Below are positions 57,749 to 64,000 of a stretch of 64,000 nucleotides of DNA, one piece after another; position 1 is the stretch's first letter; each line of letters begins with the position of its first letter. This DNA comes from Saccopteryx bilineata (Eukaryota > Chordata > Mammalia > Chiroptera > Emballonuridae). A program made the translations under genes and the position numbers. The notes under the pieces were generated by a model. It was not told the origin of the DNA and did no database searches. It saw only the letters and a program-made list of their open reading frames with translations. Location: the NCBI RefSeq assembly GCF_036850765.1, contig NC_089495.1:66998410-67062409 (forward strand), given 5' to 3'.

Positions 57749-60189
57749 ATTTAAACAATAGTATAGAGAAGATATAGATACAGATGATATAAAGATAGTC
57801 TCTATATATAGATAAAGATTCAGGTATCTTACAAGTTCATGTGTAAATCATGGGAGTTCAAATATTTCACAGAACTTGTAGAAGTCATCCTAAAGGACCT
57901 GGTACATTTTTCCTCTCATGTTTTTGGAATGTAGAATTAAGAGCTAAGTTTAGCAGCCTGACTACAGTATGAGAAACCATTGAGGATCTAATCTTTCCTA
58001 TAAAATAATAGAGAACAAAAGGAGATCTTACATTTTTAATCACTATGAAACTGAGAAATGAACCTTGACAGGCTCAAATCAGAGTTATAAAATTTTAGAA
58101 AAACATATGCTTAAATTTTGTTTACATGTATTTTTTATGTGTATATCAACCACATTTTGACAGACAAATATATTTAAAATATTAATCACAGATATTCATT
58201 AAATCTTTTATATTATTAAAAATGACTATATAAATTTGTTTAGAATTCAATAAAACATATTTTATAAGATTACATTTATTTATAATATTCATAATACCTT
58301 GATTTGAATTCCCCCTGTCACTAAACTCTCATTCTTAGGAATTTTTTTTTTCTCACATCTACTCAATATATTGGTTGTAACATTTATTCCTACGAGTATT
58401 ATATTTCCAATACACTATGTTGAGGGGCAGTTTTTTTTTTCCAATACATTTAAAACAATCACAATTTTATCTCTCATTAACTCCAATAAACTATTTGGAT
58501 TAGATTTTTATAATCCTTTCTCAGGTCTTCTAATCTTCTAATCAAAATTTATACATTTCCTATTTATTTTTTTATATATCTACCATAATGGTAACAGTGA
58601 ACAGAGAAAAGGAAAGAAAAACACTGAAACTTCTTTAAGGAAGCTAACGTCATATTACTATTAGGTGTTTTACCTTGTAAATTCTTTGTGGAATAGAAAG
58701 AATATAATTTAAACATATTGTACACTAATTTACTTTATCTATGTCTCCCATAAGAGAGTAAACTCTTAAATTGTGAGCCATGTGTAATTCATTTTTATGC
58801 CTGTAAGCATCTAATATATTGTTTTGCAATTAGACAATTTCTTATGTTCATACAAAATATATATAACAGCAAGGCAGTCTTGTATGTAGAAAGATGTTCT
58901 TATCTCATTTTTATTTTATATTACTATAGTCTTTTTCAATCATATTGGTCTATTGAAAATAGTCATTGATATGTGGCCATCTAAGTTTTAAAAACATAAA
59001 GAATTTTGCTTCGTCAGATGAATACTGACCCTGTCCTTTATTTTAAAAATTCAAGTAGTATTTATATTAGTTCTTTCAAGTTTGGTCATGTTATTGAAGA
59101 AAGGCTAATTCTTCAGCCTGTACTCTGTCACCATTGCTTTAATACTGATATAAAAATGATGGTAAATATAATGAAAATCATATTAGTTATAAATAAAATA
59201 TCATGTTTCTCATTTGGTTTAGCTACTTTACAGTGCCAATGTTCAAATTTTTATAAAAGGCACTGAGATCATACATAGTTTGAACTTATTTTTCCCCATA
59301 TCATTCAATATGTTTTTTAAAAATATTTTTAATTCTGGAATTAAAATTTTACCAGTTTCTCTTATAATCAGGGGACTGCTCACCTATTAGTGCAAAGGGT
59401 TTTTAGATAGATGACATGATGAGCAGACTAACATTTTATTCTAGGCTCACCAGAATAAAGGTTGTTTCTATTATATGACATTGAAAAACATCATAATGTG
59501 GGAGAAAAAAACAGTATAAATGCGGAGCCTTTCTATAAAGCTGAAATTACACAGTCAGTAATTGGACAGATTGCAAATAACCTTTCAAAGAGAAGAATGT
59601 CTGGGTGTTATTGTTAATACATCTGCTAACAGAGAAAATGAGGGAAATATATGAAAGACACATGCTGAAGAAATAAAATAATGTAGAATTTGATGCTGGA
59701 TGATATCATAAGAATAAAAATGTCTGGATAATCAAAGGTAATGCTAGAGCTTAAAATGTTTTATATAAAATGATATTTTTGTATCAGAATGATCCTTGAC
59801 TTAGAAGTTTATTTAAATTAGTATTTTTATTTTGCATTTATATGTTTTATATGTTTTAAATAACTTACACATTTGTTTGGGTTTTATATTTCTATAAGAC
59901 TTATACTGACACAATAAAACATTGTTTTCTTAAAAGTCATCTCTCTTTATAATGGAATGAAAATGATTTCATATAAAATGTCATCAATGCTCAAAATGGT
60001 AGCCTAAGTATTAGGAAAAAATAATAAATAATGTAATAATATCAAGAGTTATAATTTCAACCATTAAAATAGCAAATTTAAAATTATATTTTAGTAAACA
60101 AAATGTTTACATGTATTTTAATAATTCATCTTTAGGAGAAATGGGAATGTATTTCATAATATATATAAATTTGTAATGACCTATTTCAA
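57749..60189. other. AT-rich DNA, nothing recognised
   Basis: No gene or repeat boundary seen over 2.4 kb. Confidence 0.45.
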
Positions 60190-60622
60190 AGCCTCTCTTA
60201 TCATGACGTGAGTGTTTTGGTTTACACCATTAGCGTCATACATATGGACTATGTAGGCATACTAGTTTGGTCACGTATGGCAGAAGAATATGCAGTAACA
60301 TGGCATTATAAGGGAGGGAGTCGGCTTCCCACAGTACACTTACCTATGCCATTTTGGACTGTTAAAAGTGCAAGCGTCCCATTTGTGTTGCTTTGTTTGT
60401 CATTTTTTCTGTTACTACAGTACAGTGGAGAGTACAATATACTTATATCCTTTACTTTTTCTGTGGCTTAGTTTTGTTTTTATGTTCTAGATTATGCTTT
60501 TACAACTCTGTTAGATAAGTGACTTAGGCTAGAGGGTGAGCTTTGACTTACACCACAATTTGGGTTATGTCACAGTCATAGGAACAGAACTATGTTATAT
60601 ATAACCTGAGGATCCTCTGTAA
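60190..60622. mobile_element. Possible Tigger-like fragment
   Basis: The right part ('aggctagagggtgagctttg', 'gttatgtcacagtcatagga', 'acctgaggatcctctgtaat') resembles the end of old pogo/Tigger elements. The left end and inverted partner were not found. Confidence 0.35.
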
Positions 60623-61184
60623 TTAATAAATAATAATACAAGAATAAACTATTTTTCACATACTCACAACTGTAAACCAACCTTTGTTCCACCTTGTATT
60701 TATAATTAGGGTCTTTTATGTAGGGACATGACATTAAACTGAGCATTTTTACTGGGAGCACAAATATCTGTCATATTTGTCTCATAAATACATACTGTTG
60801 ATTTTTTTATTTTTACTCTGTATTTAATTGTCCCATATTCCATTATTATTTTTCAATGTCTCTTCTGCTTTTGAAAACCCCAAATATTCCTGATGTTAAT
60901 TCAAGCCATAGTATTTGTTACTAGATTCTATGAACACAATGCATTATTCTTTATATTTCCTTAGAATTATGTGCTTTGTTAGTGACCTATTTTAAGAAAT
61001 GTTAAAATGACACTAATGAAAAACATCCATAACATTGGAAAGTCAGTGGGACCTTGTAATACCCTCAGATTCTGATTCAGGAAATTACAATTTAGATTTT
61101 CTTTTTCGATGGCTATTTCTACAAATTTTAACATGGATGGAAAAAAATACTTTTTAAAAATTCAGTTAAGAATTTTAAAATAAC
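60623..61184. other. AT-rich DNA, nothing recognised
   Basis: No gene or repeat boundary seen. Confidence 0.45.
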
Positions 61185-61325
61185 AGACTTGACTTGGGGT
61201 GGTGAGCACACAATGCAATATATAGCTGATATATTATAGAATCACACACTTGAAACCTATATAATTTTTTGACCAATATTGCTCTAACAAATTCAAGTAA
61301 AATGTAAAGAATAAATATAAAACCT
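61185..61325 (+). mobile_element. Short L1 3' UTR fragment, sense
   Basis: 'gagcacacaatgcaatatat', 'cacacttgaaacctatataa' and 'gaccaatattgctctaacaa' match the L1 3' end seen at 26,700-26,815. Confidence 0.65.
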
Positions 61326-63420
61326 TTAAAAATAATAATATAATTATAAAAACTTCTCCAAAATATAAACATAAAGATTCTATTTTTTAGATTTTCTTTT
61401 TTTACTTTTTGTGTTGATATTTATTCAACTTATAGTTGGAGCTTTGAAGTTTGAATTATGAGTGACATATTTTTGGGAATATAAGAATTGTATAAATCAG
61501 CCTAGATTCTAAAATAAGAATTGAGTTTTTTTACTAGTGAACCGTTCTTTAGTTCCTGTAATCAATTAAAATTCACATGAATGTGGTTCCACTTATGTTT
61601 CTTCTGAGTGAAAGATTTAGAGACAAAGTCTTATAATGAGCATTATCTTTATTTGTTTATTCACAGTGATTTGGCTAGGGAAAATAGGAAAAACATTTTC
61701 TTTCATCATGTCTAAAGAAAAATTACAAGAGGATCTGTCCTCACATGTAAACTAATGGGAATATTTTATCATAATCTTCCACAACTTGAGTCAAATAAAC
61801 CAGCAAATTAATGCTTTTAATTGTTGCCATGGGTGAATTTCCTTGAAAAAATCAAGTACTATGCTAGTTTGAGTGTAAAAATCAACTCTGACAATATTAC
61901 AGTATAATGTTTCTGAACACTTAATTTCTTATTGTACTGATGTCAAGGAAAATTATTCAGATATTTTATTCTTTCCATAAAGTAGCAGAAAAATAAAAGC
62001 TTTTTTGTTTGTTTTTATTTCAGGTTGTATATGATAAGGGAAATTCTACTGGCAATATTTAACTCCATTGTAGTATTGTTTTGTTAAGATTCATCTCTTT
62101 TTCTTAAAAAATTTAAGTTAATAGATAACATTTACCCATCAAGACATCTGCAAATTTTCTCTTTGGAGCCCTGCCTAAAATACTAAACCCATAAAACTGG
62201 CTCTATTCCTTGGACGTTGGTCTCACAGAGCTGTGGAATCATCCCAAAAAGGTTTTCTATCTCACTCACATCACATTGAATTAAGAAGAAAGTCCTGACT
62301 TCATTCAATAGCCTCACCTTTATAATATACCTTAATTTATTCACTCATTAACTTTTAAAAAAAACTGTGACAGCCATTTCCCAACAAGACTATAAGTCCG
62401 AGGAATAGAAAAATACAAAGCTATGATAAGAATATATAAAATTATATATTATTTTCTATATATATAAATCAATAATAATTTTGATATATATAAGCATTGA
62501 GAAGAGTTTTAATTAGACAAATAAAAAAGTCTAAGTTGCTAGAATTTTTTTCTTAGGACTCTATGTTATTTTAATATTGGTTTTTAAAGTAACTGATCTC
62601 TATCTATTATTAAATTATATATGCATAATATATACATTGAACTGTATAGTTTGATAAGAAAATATGTAACACTTTTCATAATTTTTTTGTAAAACATAAC
62701 AGAATTAGAAAGCCTTCCTGCTTATATATTTGATTTTAAAAATTATACACAAAGGAGATTAATCAAGAAGTGAGTAGAAATTTCTCCCATAGTTTTAACC
62801 TTTTAGAATTTTATCTTAAATTATTCATATGCATTGCATATTATTTTGGTGAGATATACTTTATTTGACCTCAGAAGTAAAAAGAAATTTGGTTTAATTA
62901 CTGGAATACTATAACTAGATAACACACATAAAATGAAACTTTATGTATTGCATAATGCAGCAACCTTTCAAATATGAGTGTTAAAATATGCTGTTTGCAT
63001 TAAAATGTTAACCTAATTTCACATTTGAAAATAAACATATCTCTTATAAACACACACACACACACACACACACACTGAATATAATTCCCTTAACAGATTT
63101 AAAGTTGATTGCTTGTTTCAGGACTGAATAATAAATCTTCTCCTATGAAATCTATGCAGGTAATATTGATATATTTGATCAGATGTGAAATGTTGCTATT
63201 TATGTTAGGTCAGTGAAACTACTGACAAATTCAATATCTCATGATATTTAATGAACTAACATCAATAGACAATTGCTTAATGAATGACTAAATATGTAAG
63301 AAAAATATGTGCAAGTAGCAGAAAATTTAATGTATATTATCTAAATGAATTTTCTCACATGGCAAGATGATATTAAACAATGTTAACATTATTCTAGAAA
63401 GTCAGTGTAGGAAAAACAGC
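61326..63420. other. AT-rich DNA, nothing recognised apart from (CA)n
   Basis: Contains a (CA)n microsatellite at 63,051-63,075. No gene seen. Confidence 0.45.
63051..63075. repeat. (CA)n microsatellite
   Basis: Twelve or so uninterrupted CA units. Confidence 0.97.
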
Positions 63421-63736
63421 TGTGTTAGGCTTGTTTGCTTGTACTTTGCATAATTAGAGAATAAGCATGTGGCAGAACCATATATAGCTTACATAAGGCT
63501 ATAGGTACTTTCACTCAGCGTGGTTTTGTGTGAATTGCTTGTCTGACACTACAGGGGCCATTTTGCTGTCTGTTTACTTGCTGCCATGAGAAGTGGCTAT
63601 TCCCTGCTTATTTGCTTGTCCATCTTTGCAAGAAACTAATAAACAGGAATGGCCCAATGATTTACAGCTCTGCAGTTTCTGTTCCCTCTGCCCAAATTCA
63701 TTGTGAACCTGCCTGGCCTCAACCACTGGCATTACA
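63421..63736 (+). mobile_element. LTR at the 5' end of a provirus cut by the window edge
   Basis: Starts TGTGTTAGGCTTGTTTGC and ends CACTGGCATTACA. It has a polyadenylation-type 'aataaacaggaatggc' and a 3' segment like the other LTRs ('aaattcattgtgaacctgcc'). It is followed by a primer-site-like sequence, so it is probably not solo. The left boundary is inferred from the TG. Confidence 0.7.
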
Positions 63737-64000
63737 TCTGGCATAGTGGGCAGGATTTGGATAAGATCAGTATGGAGCCACCAACAGCTTTGAGGGGTGG
63801 AATAGAGGAGTGACCATTCTTAAACCCGTGCTTCCCTGTGGCTACTCTGTTAGGGGCTGTGGACTGAGTTTTTTTTACAGTTCTTCAAGAAGGACTTGAA
63901 AGATTTCTGCAACAGCCTGTGCAAGGTCAAAATCTCCAGGATGAGCTGCAGACTGACTGACAGTGGCTTGAACTGCAACAGTTGCTGGATAAGGAGACTG
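63737..64000 (+). mobile_element. Start of proviral interior
   Basis: Two bases after the LTR, TGGCATAGTGGGCAGGAT (63,739-63,756) is in the position and size of a primer binding site. I cannot assign the tRNA. The leader continues to the window end. The last 130 bases can be read as a Leu/Gln-rich segment with one stop (VLQEGLERFLQQ...), possibly the beginning of gag. Confidence 0.5.

Overview
The window is AT-rich nuclear DNA from a bat. The main evidence is a dense set of tRNA-derived SINEs of at least three architectures, with an A box like TGGCGCAGTGG, a B box like GGTTCGAAACC, a CT-rich tail and target-site duplications. L1, hAT, pogo/Tigger, MIR and MaLR-type repeats of placental mammals are also present. 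From memory of SINE types I lean to a non-vespertilionid microbat, possibly an emballonurid, but this is only a guess. I see no intact host protein-coding gene, no RNA gene, no CRISPR array and no prokaryotic feature. Nearly everything recognisable is a mobile element, mostly nested.

Layout. 1-10,300: SINEs, a decayed pogo/Tigger transposon with transposase remnant (577-2200), an antisense L1 3' fragment holding a SINE and a hAT element, and smaller DNA transposons. 10,300-13,060: three solo LTRs, two of them bounded by exact 5-bp duplications. 13,900-24,960: an L1 graveyard of two antisense and one sense element, interrupted by SINEs and DNA transposons. 24,960-30,730: mostly unremarkable AT-rich DNA with a MIR and short duplications.

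30,735-39,446 is a complete but internally deleted class I (gammaretrovirus-like) endogenous retrovirus on the minus strand. It has two LTRs of about 710 bp, a tRNA-Pro type primer site, gag matrix and capsid remnants, RNase H and integrase remnants, and a polypurine tract. Where env would be expected it carries a degenerate but nearly end-to-end copy of a host G-protein-coupled receptor, recognisable as the urotensin II receptor (UTS2R). This is the most unusual item in the window. A SINE, itself split by a solo LTR, lies inside the provirus.

40,290-46,480: further SINEs, two solo LTRs with perfect 5-bp duplications (one inside a MaLR-type LTR), and a short sense L1 that may carry a 3' transduction. 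47,149-54,989 is a full-length antisense L1 with intact ORF1 and ORF2, a 16-bp target-site duplication, a canonical endonuclease site, and tandem promoter repeats of about 240 bp. It looks young and possibly competent. 55,000-63,400 is mostly AT-rich DNA with SINE and L1 fragments and a perfect 129-bp tandem duplication. The window ends inside another LTR element (LTR 63,421-63,736 followed by a primer-site-like sequence).

The genes do not form a pathway. The functional logic is that of transposons: L1 supplies the retrotransposition machinery that probably mobilised the SINEs, and the retroviral and DNA elements are decayed passengers.
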